Positions 34,541 through 43,166 of a stretch of DNA of 64,000 nucleotides are shown piece by piece. The notes beneath the pieces are model-generated. The model was not told the DNA's origin. It ran no database searches and saw nothing but the letters and a program-made list of their open reading frames with translations. The position numbers and the translations under genes were made by a program. The stretch spans positions 31,761 to 95,760 of the forward strand of contig JAUNUP010000014.1 of assembly GCA_030538115.1 (NCBI GenBank), given 5' to 3'. This DNA is from Dermatophilus congolensis (GTDB lineage Bacteria; Actinomycetota; Actinomycetes; Actinomycetales; Dermatophilaceae). Each line of letters starts with the position of its first letter. The stretch's first letter is position 1.

Positions 34541-35563
34541 CTAGCCGCCCGCTGCCGCCAGCCGGGCGAAGCCCTCGTCGAGGCTGATGCGGGGGGTCCA
34601 GTCGAGAGCCTCGCGGGTGCGGCGCTGGTCGAACCAGTGAGCCGTCGTGAGCTGCTCCACGAGAAATCGTGTCAGTGGCGGGTCGGCCTCGTTCGCGATG
34701 CCGAGGCGCTCGCGCACCGCCGTCACTCCGTCGACGGCCGTGCCCGCGAGGAGGGCGAGGCGCGTCGGGATGCGTCGCGGCGCCGTGTCTGCTCCGCCGG
34801 CTCGCGCCCAGGCAGCGAATATCTCTGAGACCGGCCGCGGCTCACCGTTGGTGACGACGAACGACTCACCCCGCACGGCCTCGCACCGGTGGAGCGCGGC
34901 GACGAACGCATCGACCGCGTTGTCGACGTATGTCGTGTCGACGAGGGCCGTGCCCGACCCGATGACCGGCAGCCTTCCGGCTTTCGCCCGCCGGATCACC
35001 CGGGCGACGAGCTGCGTGTCGCCCGGGCCCCACACCAGGTGCGGCCGGATCACCACGACAGCGGGACCGGACCCATGCGCCTGGGCTCCGGCATCGGCGC
35101 CGAGCGCCAGCCGCTCCGACATGGCCTTGCTGCGGGCGTAGTTGCCCCGGGCGCGCTGGGGATCGGCAGGCCCCGCTCCCTCGCCCACGATGGACGAACC
35201 CGCGTGGGCCACAGACGGACTCGACGTGTGCACGAACCGCGCCACACCCCGCTCGGTCGCGGCGTTGAGAAGCGTGCGGGTGCCTTCGACGTTGACGCGC
35301 AGGTAGTCCTCCCATCGGCCGGTCACGTTGACCTTGGCGGCCAGATGCACGACGGCCTCCTGGCCCTCGACGGCACGCCCGACAACGGAGGCGTCACACA
35401 GGTCGCCCAGCACCTCCCGGATCGCCGGGCCGGAGCCGTCGGTGCGTTCCGCGAGCCCACTCGGGCGCCGCTGCAACACCGTCACGTCGTCGCCACGCGC
35501 TGCCAGGGCCCGCGCGATTCCGCCACCCAACAGTCCCGACGCGCCCGTGACCAGCACCTTCAT
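34541..35563 (-). CDS. oleD: OleD-like 2-alkyl-3-ketoalkanoic acid reductase
   Basis: 340 residues of the extended SDR family: NAD(P) loop MKVLVTGASGLLGGGIARAL, catalytic YARSK (YxxxK) near residue 140, and HTSSPSVAH. In olefin biosynthesis OleD reduces the OleA product to the 2-alkyl-3-hydroxyacid. The start ATG overlaps the oleBC stop (ATGA) and gene order A-BC-D matches the head-to-head hydrocarbon locus of Micrococcus and other Micrococcales. A sterol-dehydrogenase-like annotation would be the alternative without this context. Confidence 0.88.
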   Translation of the reverse strand: MKVLVTGASGLLGGGIARALAARGDDVTVLQRRPSGLAERTDGSGPAIREVLGDLCDASVVGRAVEGQEAVVHLAAKVNVTGRWEDYLRVNVEGTRTLLNAATERGVARFVHTSSPSVAHAGSSIVGEGAGPADPQRARGNYARSKAMSERLALGADAGAQAHGSGPAVVVIRPHLVWGPGDTQLVARVIRRAKAGRLPVIGSGTALVDTTYVDNAVDAFVAALHRCEAVRGESFVVTNGEPRPVSEIFAAWARAGGADTAPRRIPTRLALLAGTAVDGVTAVRERLGIANEADPPLTRFLVEQLTTAHWFDQRRTREALDWTPRISLDEGFARLAAAGG

Positions 35564-38274
35564 CGCGTGCCCCCAGAAAGTAGGCCGTCGGCCCATTCGG
35601 CGAGTTCGGTGCGGTCGATCTTGCTCTGGTGCCGGATGTCGACCGGCATCGACTCGCGCAGCAGGACCGCGGCCACGGGCCGGTCGGTGCAGGCGCGCAC
35701 GGAGGCGGTCAGCTCAGGATCCGCGAGCGGCACCTTGGGCGATTTCCACTGTGACCTGCCCAAACGCGCGAAGGGGCCCGTGCGAACCGGCTGTGTCTCG
35801 GGCACCACGACGACCACGATCTGCTGCACGCCAGCGGGTCCGACACCCACCACCGCGGCGGAGCTGACACCAGGCAGGGCCTCGACCCGCTGCTCCAGCC
35901 CCACGGGGGTGAAAGGCCCGGTCGCAGTGTGGATGACGTGCACGCGTCGCCCCTCGACCCACAGCCGCCCCACTGAGTCGAGATGCCCGACGTCGCCCGT
36001 GCGATGCCAGCCACGCGGCCGGTCGGCAGCCGCGTGGTCGACCGCCCAGAGCTGGTCGTACCGATCTTTCATGTGTGCGGCGCGCACGCAGATCTCGCCC
36101 GTGACCTCAGGCGTGGTCGTCAGCGGCCCGTCGGGCTCGCCCGGCACGTGGGGGAGCGGCGCTACCGCGAGCGACACGCCCTCCAAGGGCGTACCGACAC
36201 ATACGCCGTTACCGGTCGTCGTCTCCAATTCAGCGAGCGTGATGTCGGAGACGGGCAGGCACTCGGTCATCCCGTACGGGGTGTGCATCTCCGCACGCGG
36301 GAACACGGCGGTGAGCTGTCGCAGCAGCGCCGGCGGCACCGGGGCGCCTGCCGACATGACGATCTCGACCCGGCTCAGCGCCTCCCGCCGTTCGGGCGTG
36401 AGGTCGCCGGAGGTGGCGAGCACGTTACGCAGCGCCGCAGGGGAGGCGAACACGGTCGTCCCCTGCGCCGCGGTCACGGCATCGGCCAGGGCGCTCGCGG
36501 TCAGGGTGCCGGGGGCGGTCACCTTCATGTCAGGCACCACGCCACCCACACCGAGCGCGGGGCCGTACAGCGCGAACGGCGCGAACGCCGCCACGAGCCG
36601 GTCGCCCGGCTTCAGCCGGTAGATCGAGCCGAATCCACCGATCTGTGCACGCAACTGGTCGACCGTGTAGACGACGCCCTTGCTCGGGCCCGTCGCGCCG
36701 GAGGTGAACAGCACCGCCGCGTCGGCGTCGCCGGTCAACACTTCGCCGGTGAACTCGCCTTTCGACGCCGCGAGGCGGCCCAGGGCCCGCAGCTCATCGA
36801 AGGTGGCTTTGACGCGTGCCGCCTGTCGAGCGGGCTCGGGCATCGACCCGACGAGGAATCGGTTGCCCGGGATCCGTAGCGCTCCCAGGGCTGCGATCGC
36901 CTTGGGGATGCCGATGACGTGGTCGACCCCGGCTCCGCGCAGGGCCCGACCCATGGCCGGCAGCCCGAGCCCGGCGTCGGCGACGACGATCACGGCTCCG
37001 GCGCGCCAGCAGGCGTAGGCGGCCACCGTGAGGTCGACGCCCGGCTCGACGAGCAGCCCGATGCGGTCGCCGGGGAGCACCCCGGCCTCGCGCAGCCCAA
37101 GGGCGACGTGTTCGATGTCGGTCTCGATCTCACCGAAGCTCACGCGACGGCCGGTGCGAACTTCGGCCACGCACAACGCGTCCGGGTCGGAGGCGGCCAG
37201 CTCGGTGAGTCCGGCCCACGGCTGGGCTGAGGTGCCCACCGCCCACGGTCCGGGCTCGGGGCGCGTGTCGGCCGCCAACGGGTCGGGGTCGGTGACGGTG
37301 CCGTCGACGCGGGCGTGAATCCAGTCGGAGATGTCGCCGGCGGTGCGGGGCGCGTCCTCCAGCACGAGGTGCGACGCGCCCTCGTAACGGTGCACATCAG
37401 CATGCGGGAGGCGACGCCGCAGGTCACGGAGGTGGTCTTCGGAGAACACCGGGTCCTTCGGGCCGCGCAGGAGAAGTGCAGGCACCCGCGAGTCGGTGGG
37501 CTCGGCTCCGAGGGCGGCCAACCCCGCGGCGAGCGCCTCCATGGTCGCGCGCGTGCGGTGCCCCGCTTCGGTGGGGATGTCGGCGACGAACTGCCCCACG
37601 AACGCCCGGTCTGCGGCCGAGCCGTACGGCAGTGCGTAGGCGTCGCGCACGTCCTTGGCGGGCCGGGGGCTGCTGACGCCGGTCGCGGCTCGTACGAACG
37701 TCGGCGTATCGACGGTCGCGCCGCGCAGCAGCGGGCCGCGGCGGCTGAACGAGAGCGCGGCCGGCAGCCCAGAGTCGAAGTCGTGGGCGACGGTGGTGTT
37801 GGCCAACACGATTCCGGCCAGCACGTCCCGGTGCGCGAGGGCCCACCCGGTCGCGACCATGCCACCCCAGTCGTGCCCGGCGACAACCACCCGCGGCCCA
37901 AGGTTGAGAACGGCGGTGAGCCCGGCGAGGTCGTCGATCCGCTGCGCCAGCGACCGCGGCGAGGCCATGTCGCCGGAGGGATGCTCGGAGAACCCCATCC
38001 CGAGTTGGTCGACGGCCACCACGCGCCAGCCTTCGGGCGGGGAGGCGAGCAGCCCCCTCCACAGGTACGACCATGTCGGATTGCCGTGCACCGCCAGCAG
38101 AGTCCCGTGCGTGGGTGCTGAATCGGAGACAGCCGCAGCCGCAGTGTCGAGCACGTGCCACACCCGGCGCTCGCCATCGGCGTCGACGGCCGTGACCGTG
38201 CGGGACCACGCAGGATCGATGCCGGGCAGGCCGGCCAGCGCGTCGCGAAGCTCGGAGGGCGAGCGCCCGCTCAC
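35560..38274 (-). CDS. oleBC: OleBC fusion: alpha/beta hydrolase - AMP-forming beta-lactone synthetase
   Basis: 904 residues from a GTG overlapping the oleA stop (GTGA). Residues ~1-330 are the OleB alpha/beta hydrolase, related to haloalkane dehalogenases, with AVHGNPTWSYLWR (61-73) and the nucleophile D135 in GHDWGGM. The remainder is the OleC acyl-CoA ligase-like domain with LFTSGATGPSKGVVY (AMP-binding) and the C-terminal TGDVGHLDSVGRLWVEGR. Together they convert the beta-hydroxy acid to a beta-lactone and decarboxylate it to a cis-olefin. Fused OleBC is the known actinobacterial form. Confidence 0.92.
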   Translation of the reverse strand: MSGRSPSELRDALAGLPGIDPAWSRTVTAVDADGERRVWHVLDTAAAAVSDSAPTHGTLLAVHGNPTWSYLWRGLLASPPEGWRVVAVDQLGMGFSEHPSGDMASPRSLAQRIDDLAGLTAVLNLGPRVVVAGHDWGGMVATGWALAHRDVLAGIVLANTTVAHDFDSGLPAALSFSRRGPLLRGATVDTPTFVRAATGVSSPRPAKDVRDAYALPYGSAADRAFVGQFVADIPTEAGHRTRATMEALAAGLAALGAEPTDSRVPALLLRGPKDPVFSEDHLRDLRRRLPHADVHRYEGASHLVLEDAPRTAGDISDWIHARVDGTVTDPDPLAADTRPEPGPWAVGTSAQPWAGLTELAASDPDALCVAEVRTGRRVSFGEIETDIEHVALGLREAGVLPGDRIGLLVEPGVDLTVAAYACWRAGAVIVVADAGLGLPAMGRALRGAGVDHVIGIPKAIAALGALRIPGNRFLVGSMPEPARQAARVKATFDELRALGRLAASKGEFTGEVLTGDADAAVLFTSGATGPSKGVVYTVDQLRAQIGGFGSIYRLKPGDRLVAAFAPFALYGPALGVGGVVPDMKVTAPGTLTASALADAVTAAQGTTVFASPAALRNVLATSGDLTPERREALSRVEIVMSAGAPVPPALLRQLTAVFPRAEMHTPYGMTECLPVSDITLAELETTTGNGVCVGTPLEGVSLAVAPLPHVPGEPDGPLTTTPEVTGEICVRAAHMKDRYDQLWAVDHAAADRPRGWHRTGDVGHLDSVGRLWVEGRRVHVIHTATGPFTPVGLEQRVEALPGVSSAAVVGVGPAGVQQIVVVVVPETQPVRTGPFARLGRSQWKSPKVPLADPELTASVRACTDRPVAAVLLRESMPVDIRHQSKIDRTELAEWADGLLSGGTR

Positions 38275-39293
38275 CACGTCACCTCGGTGTACGAGGTGTT
38301 CAGGCCGGAGCCGATGCCCATGAGCAGCATGCGGTCGCCCTTGTTGAACAGATGCTGGTGCAGGCCGAGCGTGAACGGCAGCGCGACGGGGCCGATGTTG
38401 CCGTACTCGGCCACCGTCATCGGAAATTTCGAGGGCGGCAGGTCGAGCACCTTGCACAGCGAGGCGATGTGGGCGGTGGAGGTCTGGTGGGCGATGTACC
38501 AGTCCATCTCGGTCCAGTCCCACTCGTCCCGGGCGTCTTCCCACGCGTCGGTGGCGAGCGAGAGCCCTTCGACGAACAGCTTGGTCGCCTCCGTGCGCAT
38601 CCCGTCCATGCCGCCGATGCACAGTTCGTGGTGTTCCGTGCCGGCGCGCGTGACGCCTCCGACGATGCGGTGCCCCTCGGGGTGCGCCGAGGCCCGCCCG
38701 AGCACGAGCCCGACGGCGCCGCTGCCCAGCGTCATGGTGGCGAACGCCTCCTTGACGTCTTGCTTCGTGGCGCCGTTGCTGGTGAGCCGGTCGATCGACG
38801 ACTCCTGCATCTGTCGCGACCCCTCGGATGCGACGACGAGGGCGTAGTCGATCTGGCCGCTGTCGATCATCGTGCCTGCGATCTGCATCGCGTTCACCAC
38901 GCCCAGGCAGGCGTTGGTGACGTCGAAAACCATGCAGTTGCGGGGCATCCCGAGTTCATGGTGCACCTTGGCCGAGATACCCGGCTCGAGGTGGGGGCGC
39001 GTCACGGAGGCGTTGATCACCAACCCGATACGGTCGGCGGCGACCCCCGCGTCGGCGAGCGCGCGCCTGCCGGCCTCGACCGCGCCGTCGGTGAAGTCTT
39101 CGTCTTTGCCGAACCAGCGGCGCGTGTGCACACCGGCCAGGCGCGTGAGCTGTCCGGCAGCGACACCGGTCTTCGCGTACGCGGGCTGCAGCAGTTCGTC
39201 GAGATAGTCAGAGGTGACGACCTCAGGCGCTTCCACCGTGCTCACCGACAGGATCGAGGCATCGGCAAGACGGTAGGAGGCGTTCTGGCTCAT
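38271..39293 (-). CDS. oleA: OleA-like thiolase condensing two acyl-CoAs
   Basis: 340 residues of the thiolase/KAS III superfamily. The catalytic triad is visible: C129 in VTNACLG, His in WYIAHQTSTAH and Asn in EYGNIGPVALP. OleA condenses two fatty acyl-CoAs non-decarboxylatively to a 2-alkyl-3-ketoacid, first step of long-chain olefin synthesis. The ATG at 39293 is chosen over an upstream start because it gives the normal family N-terminus. First gene of the oleA-oleBC-oleD operon. Confidence 0.91.
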   Translation of the reverse strand: MSQNASYRLADASILSVSTVEAPEVVTSDYLDELLQPAYAKTGVAAGQLTRLAGVHTRRWFGKDEDFTDGAVEAGRRALADAGVAADRIGLVINASVTRPHLEPGISAKVHHELGMPRNCMVFDVTNACLGVVNAMQIAGTMIDSGQIDYALVVASEGSRQMQESSIDRLTSNGATKQDVKEAFATMTLGSGAVGLVLGRASAHPEGHRIVGGVTRAGTEHHELCIGGMDGMRTEATKLFVEGLSLATDAWEDARDEWDWTEMDWYIAHQTSTAHIASLCKVLDLPPSKFPMTVAEYGNIGPVALPFTLGLHQHLFNKGDRMLLMGIGSGLNTSYTEVTW

Positions 39294-39426
39294 GAAAGTC
39301 CTTCCGGAAGGCGCGGGGCCCGGTGGCGATCGGCCCGTACCCGGCCGCAAGGGTCTTTCGGAGTCTACCCACGTGTTCCTGACCCCCTCCTGGTGAGAAC
39401 TGCCCGTGGGAGGGGTGGACAGCCGT

Positions 39427-39876
39427 TCACCAGCGGTAGTCGAGGAACTTCCCGTCGAAAGTCACGACCACACGGTCGCCGTCGGGGTCTTCACGGCGCT
39501 GCACGTCGAGCTTGAAGTTGATCGCGCTCATGATGCCGTCGCCGAACTCCTCGTGGATGAGTTCTTTGATCGCGGGCCCGTATACGGCGAGGGCCTCGTA
39601 GAAGCGGTAGATCGTCGGGTCGTCGAGGTCGGCGTCGAGCCCGGAACGGGTCGGCTGGGCCTGCAGCGCCTCCACAACCTCCGCGTCGAGACCGAGCATC
39701 TCGCCCACCTTCTCTGCTTCGGCCTTCGGCACGGGGTGCTGGCCGAGCAGCGCGGAGACGGTCCACGGCGCGGGACGGTCGATGGCGGAGGCGATCTCGG
39801 CCCACGTCGTGCCGGCGCGCACCCGCGCCACCTTGACGACCTCGGCGGCTTCGGACTTCGTGACGAACGGATCCAT
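39427..39876 (-). CDS. cynS: cyanate hydratase (cyanase)
   Basis: 149 residues from the ATG at 39876, which has GGGAGGT upstream. The N-terminal POU-like helical domain is followed by the catalytic domain with R91, E94 (IYRFYEALAVYG) and S117 (GIMSAINF), the full cyanase active-site set. The enzyme decomposes cyanate with bicarbonate to ammonia and CO2. No cyanate transporter is adjacent. Divergent from the fic gene. Confidence 0.95.
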   Translation of the reverse strand: MDPFVTKSEAAEVVKVARVRAGTTWAEIASAIDRPAPWTVSALLGQHPVPKAEAEKVGEMLGLDAEVVEALQAQPTRSGLDADLDDPTIYRFYEALAVYGPAIKELIHEEFGDGIMSAINFKLDVQRREDPDGDRVVVTFDGKFLDYRW

Positions 39877-39961
39877 GACAGACCTCCCGTAGAACGAGTG
39901 ACGTATACCCATCACACCAGAACGCGTCGGGCGTTCGTAGGTCTCGATCAGGTTGCTTCTT

Positions 39962-39988
39962 GGATAACTCGATGTGGGCAAGTTGTCC
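39962..39988. promoter_or_regulatory. dyad between cynS and fic
   Basis: GGATAACT (39962-39969) and AGTTGTCC (39981-39988) form an 8-bp inverted repeat with one mismatch and an 11-bp spacer, 22 bp before the fic start codon and 86 bp before cynS. It could be an operator for either gene; no regulator is identified. Confidence 0.35.
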
Positions 39989-40010
39989 ATAGATTCAGTA
40001 CAGTTTAAAT

Positions 40011-41210
40011 GTGGATATCGAACTGTTCCGTAACACCCCGACAGGTGAACTCGCCACCATCACGGGAACATCGCCCGGCGTGGGCGACTGGGAACACGTC
40101 GCGTTCCTCCCCGACCGCCTCGACGAGGTCGGCCCGGAGCTGAGCGGTGTCGCCTACCGTCACGTCGCGGAGGCGCGGGCCGCGCTCGCGGCTCTCGATG
40201 CCACCGCACAACGCCTGCCCAATCCGGGGCTCTTCCGACATTCGGCGCTCCGGTTGGAGGCACAGTCGACGGCGGCCTTGGAGGGTACCTACGAGCCGCT
40301 TGCGCGCGTGCTCGCGGCGGATACCGAGACGGTCTCCGACCCCGGAATGCGTGAGGTGCTCAACTACGTCGATATCGCCGAGACCGCGTACGCGTGGACG
40401 CAGGAGGGGCGGCCGTGGTCGGTCTCCGGCATCTCTGAGCTGCATCACCGGCTCATGGCCGGCACACCGGGTGAGCGCGAGTATCGGGGGTTGCGCCCGA
40501 ACCAGGTGGTCGTCGGGGTGCGCGACAACCTGGGCGACGAGCGCGTGCCGATCAAGACCGCGCGCTACATCCCGCCGCCGCCCGGCTCTGATCTCGAGGC
40601 GCGCCTCGCCGACCTGCTCGCCTGGGAGGAGGCGGGGCCGCGCCCGGAGATAGACCCGGTGGTGGCCGCCGCGATGGTGCACTACACCTTCGAGGCGCTG
40701 CATCCGTTCCATGACGGCAACGGCCGACTCGGGCGTCTCCTCGTCGTGCTGCAGCTGCAGCGATGGGGGGTTCTCGCGGAGCCGACACTCACCGTCTCGC
40801 CGTGGTTCGAAGCACGCCGGGCGCAGTACTACGACGCGCTGTTCGGCGTCTCGACCGTGGGCGACTGGTCGACCTGGGTGTCGTTCTTCGCGGAGGGGCT
40901 CGCGGTCTCCGCGCGTCGCACGCAGGCGCAGATGCTCGCGCTCGTGCGGGTGCAGGCCGAGCTCAAGGCCACTGTCGAGGCGTCTCGCCTCCGCTCCCGC
41001 AACGCGCATGCGCTGATCGATGTGGCGATGTCGCACCCGACGTTCACAATCCCGGAGGCGGCCGAGGCCCTCGGTATGCGCTACCAGGGAGCGCAGAAGC
41101 TCATCGACTCCCTTACGGCTCTCGACGTCCTCGCCCCTCTCGACGGCCGCACCTACGCGAGGCGCTACCACTCCCCAAGGGTGATGGCGATCCTCCTCGG
41201 CCGGGAGTAG
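40011..41210 (+). CDS. Fic family protein (predicted AMP-transferase)
   Basis: 399 residues from GTG 40011 with no Shine-Dalgarno in the AT-rich leader, so leaderless translation is possible. The canonical Fic core HPFHDGNGRLGR lies at 231-242. An N-terminal (S/T)xxxE(G/N) inhibitory motif, TAALEG (87-92), identifies a class II self-inhibited enzyme. A C-terminal winged helix (FTIPEAAEALGMRYQGAQKL) follows, as in the common DUF4172-type/Fic-wHTH proteins. Such enzymes transfer AMP from ATP to a Tyr/Ser/Thr of a target protein; the target here is unknown. Confidence 0.9.
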   Translation: MDIELFRNTPTGELATITGTSPGVGDWEHVAFLPDRLDEVGPELSGVAYRHVAEARAALAALDATAQRLPNPGLFRHSALRLEAQSTAALEGTYEPLARVLAADTETVSDPGMREVLNYVDIAETAYAWTQEGRPWSVSGISELHHRLMAGTPGEREYRGLRPNQVVVGVRDNLGDERVPIKTARYIPPPPGSDLEARLADLLAWEEAGPRPEIDPVVAAAMVHYTFEALHPFHDGNGRLGRLLVVLQLQRWGVLAEPTLTVSPWFEARRAQYYDALFGVSTVGDWSTWVSFFAEGLAVSARRTQAQMLALVRVQAELKATVEASRLRSRNAHALIDVAMSHPTFTIPEAAEALGMRYQGAQKLIDSLTALDVLAPLDGRTYARRYHSPRVMAILLGRE

Positions 41211-41229
41211 GGGCGAGACCGCTTCGAGT

Positions 41230-42291
41230 TCACTCGTCGTCGAGCACGAGAACCCGTGTCAGCGGCAGTCGCTGGCGCGTCATGGCCGGCAACAGGTCAT
41301 AAGTCTCGAAGATGTGGTCGAGAAGATCGTCGGCGTCCCACACGCGAATTCGGGTGCGTTGGCTCGCGAACTCCTGGCGGGCGGGCCTGGTGATGCCACC
41401 GAGGGCGACGAGGAGCCCGTGATCCGCCTGGTACCGCATCACCGCGCTGTGCAGACCGCGCACGACCTGACTCCCGACCGGGGTGCGCTCCGACTTCACC
41501 TCGACCACGACCGTCGGTGCCTCCAGGCCGAGGGCTCCGCTGCCCGCGAAGATGTCGACGCCGCCGTCGGGCCCGGGCGGGGATACCTCGCAGGTGTACC
41601 CGAGCGCTTCGAGGATCTCGGCGACCAGGTGGGTCAGCTTGTGTTCGGCGAAACGCTCGGCCACGTGCGCGATGACCCGATCGCGGATGGCGCGGATCGT
41701 CGGAGCCGCCTCCGGGTCAATGACGGAGGTGTCCGCCGGGTCGGGGGGCGAGGCCCCAGGTGACGCCGGGGACGCCGCTGAGGGGTCACCGAGGCTTGGC
41801 CCTGGGTCAATTCCCGTCTCGTAGAGATGGAGGAGGCGGGTCTCGGCCTCGTTCTTCCTCAGCCCGTACACGGTCATCATGCCGTTGAGGCTGGGCAGGA
41901 GATCGTCGCCGAAGCTCACACGGGGGACTCGCTCGTCGCGCCATGTGACCGGGATGCTGTGGCGGGCCTCATAAGGGGCGCTTGCGTCGAATCGGTACGC
42001 GCCCGTGCAACGCCCCACTGCGACCATGCCCATCTCCGTCTTCATGGGCATCACGACGATGTCGCCCGGTGCTATCACGTGGGCGAACGCCCACAACTGC
42101 CCCGTCACCGCTCCGCGAAATGCGGGCGTGGAGCCGGGCCACTCGCGCTCCACCAGCGCCGCTACCTCGGCACGTTCACGACAGGGCTTCAAGTCGGGGG
42201 TGTCGCCCCATCCGATCGTCGCCTCGGCGCGTGACAGGTTCCAATCCTCGCTCTCGCCCCGGGACCCCGCCCGAACCACCCATGCAGCCAT
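41230..42291 (-). CDS. Mrr-like restriction endonuclease with N-terminal PUA/EVE-like domain
   Basis: 353 residues from the ATG at 42291. The N-terminal ~150 residues (MAAWVVRAGSRGE, GDIVVMPMKTEMGMVAVGRC) have the beta-rich shape of PUA/EVE-like modules that sense modified bases. After a Pro/Ser/Ala-rich linker the C-terminal Mrr-type nuclease has GPDGGVDIFAG and VVVEVKSE, the D-x(n)-ExK catalytic pattern, with a preceding helix (LVAEILEALGYTCEV). Predicted to cut modified foreign DNA. No methyltransferase is adjacent, as expected for a type IV system. Confidence 0.85.
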   Translation of the reverse strand: MAAWVVRAGSRGESEDWNLSRAEATIGWGDTPDLKPCRERAEVAALVEREWPGSTPAFRGAVTGQLWAFAHVIAPGDIVVMPMKTEMGMVAVGRCTGAYRFDASAPYEARHSIPVTWRDERVPRVSFGDDLLPSLNGMMTVYGLRKNEAETRLLHLYETGIDPGPSLGDPSAASPASPGASPPDPADTSVIDPEAAPTIRAIRDRVIAHVAERFAEHKLTHLVAEILEALGYTCEVSPPGPDGGVDIFAGSGALGLEAPTVVVEVKSERTPVGSQVVRGLHSAVMRYQADHGLLVALGGITRPARQEFASQRTRIRVWDADDLLDHIFETYDLLPAMTRQRLPLTRVLVLDDE

Positions 42292-42422
42292 CGCACCCTC
42301 CAAATCACACCCCGGTCTCCCGTACTGATCGGCAGGAGCACCAGCGGGATTCGCACTTCTCGCTCGCGATCGAGTCGGGGTTGAAGCGCTCGTTCGGCGG
42401 CACCACACTGCTTGGGGTGCAG

Positions 42423-43166
42423 ATGATCACGGTCGGGGTCGACCTTGCCGCTGAAGTCGACCGGACAGCATTGGCCGAGGTTGCGTGGACCGACATCGAG
42501 GCTCGCGTAGTTTCAGTGAAGGTCGGCGTCGATGATGCGCTGATTCGTGAACGGGTGGCGTGGGCAGAGAAGGCGGGGGTGGACTGCCCGTTCGGGTGGC
42601 CGGACGCGTTCGTCGAGCTTGTACTCGCCCACCGGCGAGGCGATCTCGTGAGCCCGCCGAGCTCGGGCCGCGAGTGGCGACGAGGGCTCGCTCTGCGCGA
42701 GACCGACATCGACGTGCATGCGCGCACGGGCCTCACGCCGCTCAGCGTCTCCGCCGATCGCATCGCCCACGCCGCGATGCGCTGGGCCGCCGTAGCCGCC
42801 GCGCTCCAAGGCGACGGGATCGATTGCGCCCGCGACGGCTCCGGAAGCATCGCGGAGGTGTACCCCGCCGCGGCGCTCAAGGTGTGGGGGATGCCGCACC
42901 GCGGGTACAAGCGCACCGCGAACAGGCAGGCCCGCGATGCGCTCGTGGGCACCCTGATCGCGACGGCTCCGTGGCTGGCGTTCGGTGAATTCGAGGCGCT
43001 GTGCCGCGAATCCGATGACGCGCTCGACGCGGTCATCTCGGCGCTGGTGGCTCGAGCGGTCGCCCTCGGCGAGACCTACTTCCCCACAAACGAGGTGTCG
43101 GCATTGACAGAAGGATGGATCCACGTCCCGAGCAGCGGCCTGTCGAGCCTGCTGCGCATTCCGTAG
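42423..43166 (+). CDS. DUF429 family protein (predicted RNase H-like nuclease fold)
   Basis: 247 residues from the ATG at 42423. ITVGVDLAAE gives the first acidic strand of an RNase H-like fold, CPFGWPDAF and IAEVYPAAALKVWG are the conserved DUF429 segments, and ESDDALDAVISALVAR holds the C-terminal acidic pair. The family is predicted to be nuclease-like but has no established role. It is divergent from the Mrr-like gene across 131 bp. Confidence 0.82.
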   Translation: MITVGVDLAAEVDRTALAEVAWTDIEARVVSVKVGVDDALIRERVAWAEKAGVDCPFGWPDAFVELVLAHRRGDLVSPPSSGREWRRGLALRETDIDVHARTGLTPLSVSADRIAHAAMRWAAVAAALQGDGIDCARDGSGSIAEVYPAAALKVWGMPHRGYKRTANRQARDALVGTLIATAPWLAFGEFEALCRESDDALDAVISALVARAVALGETYFPTNEVSALTEGWIHVPSSGLSSLLRIP

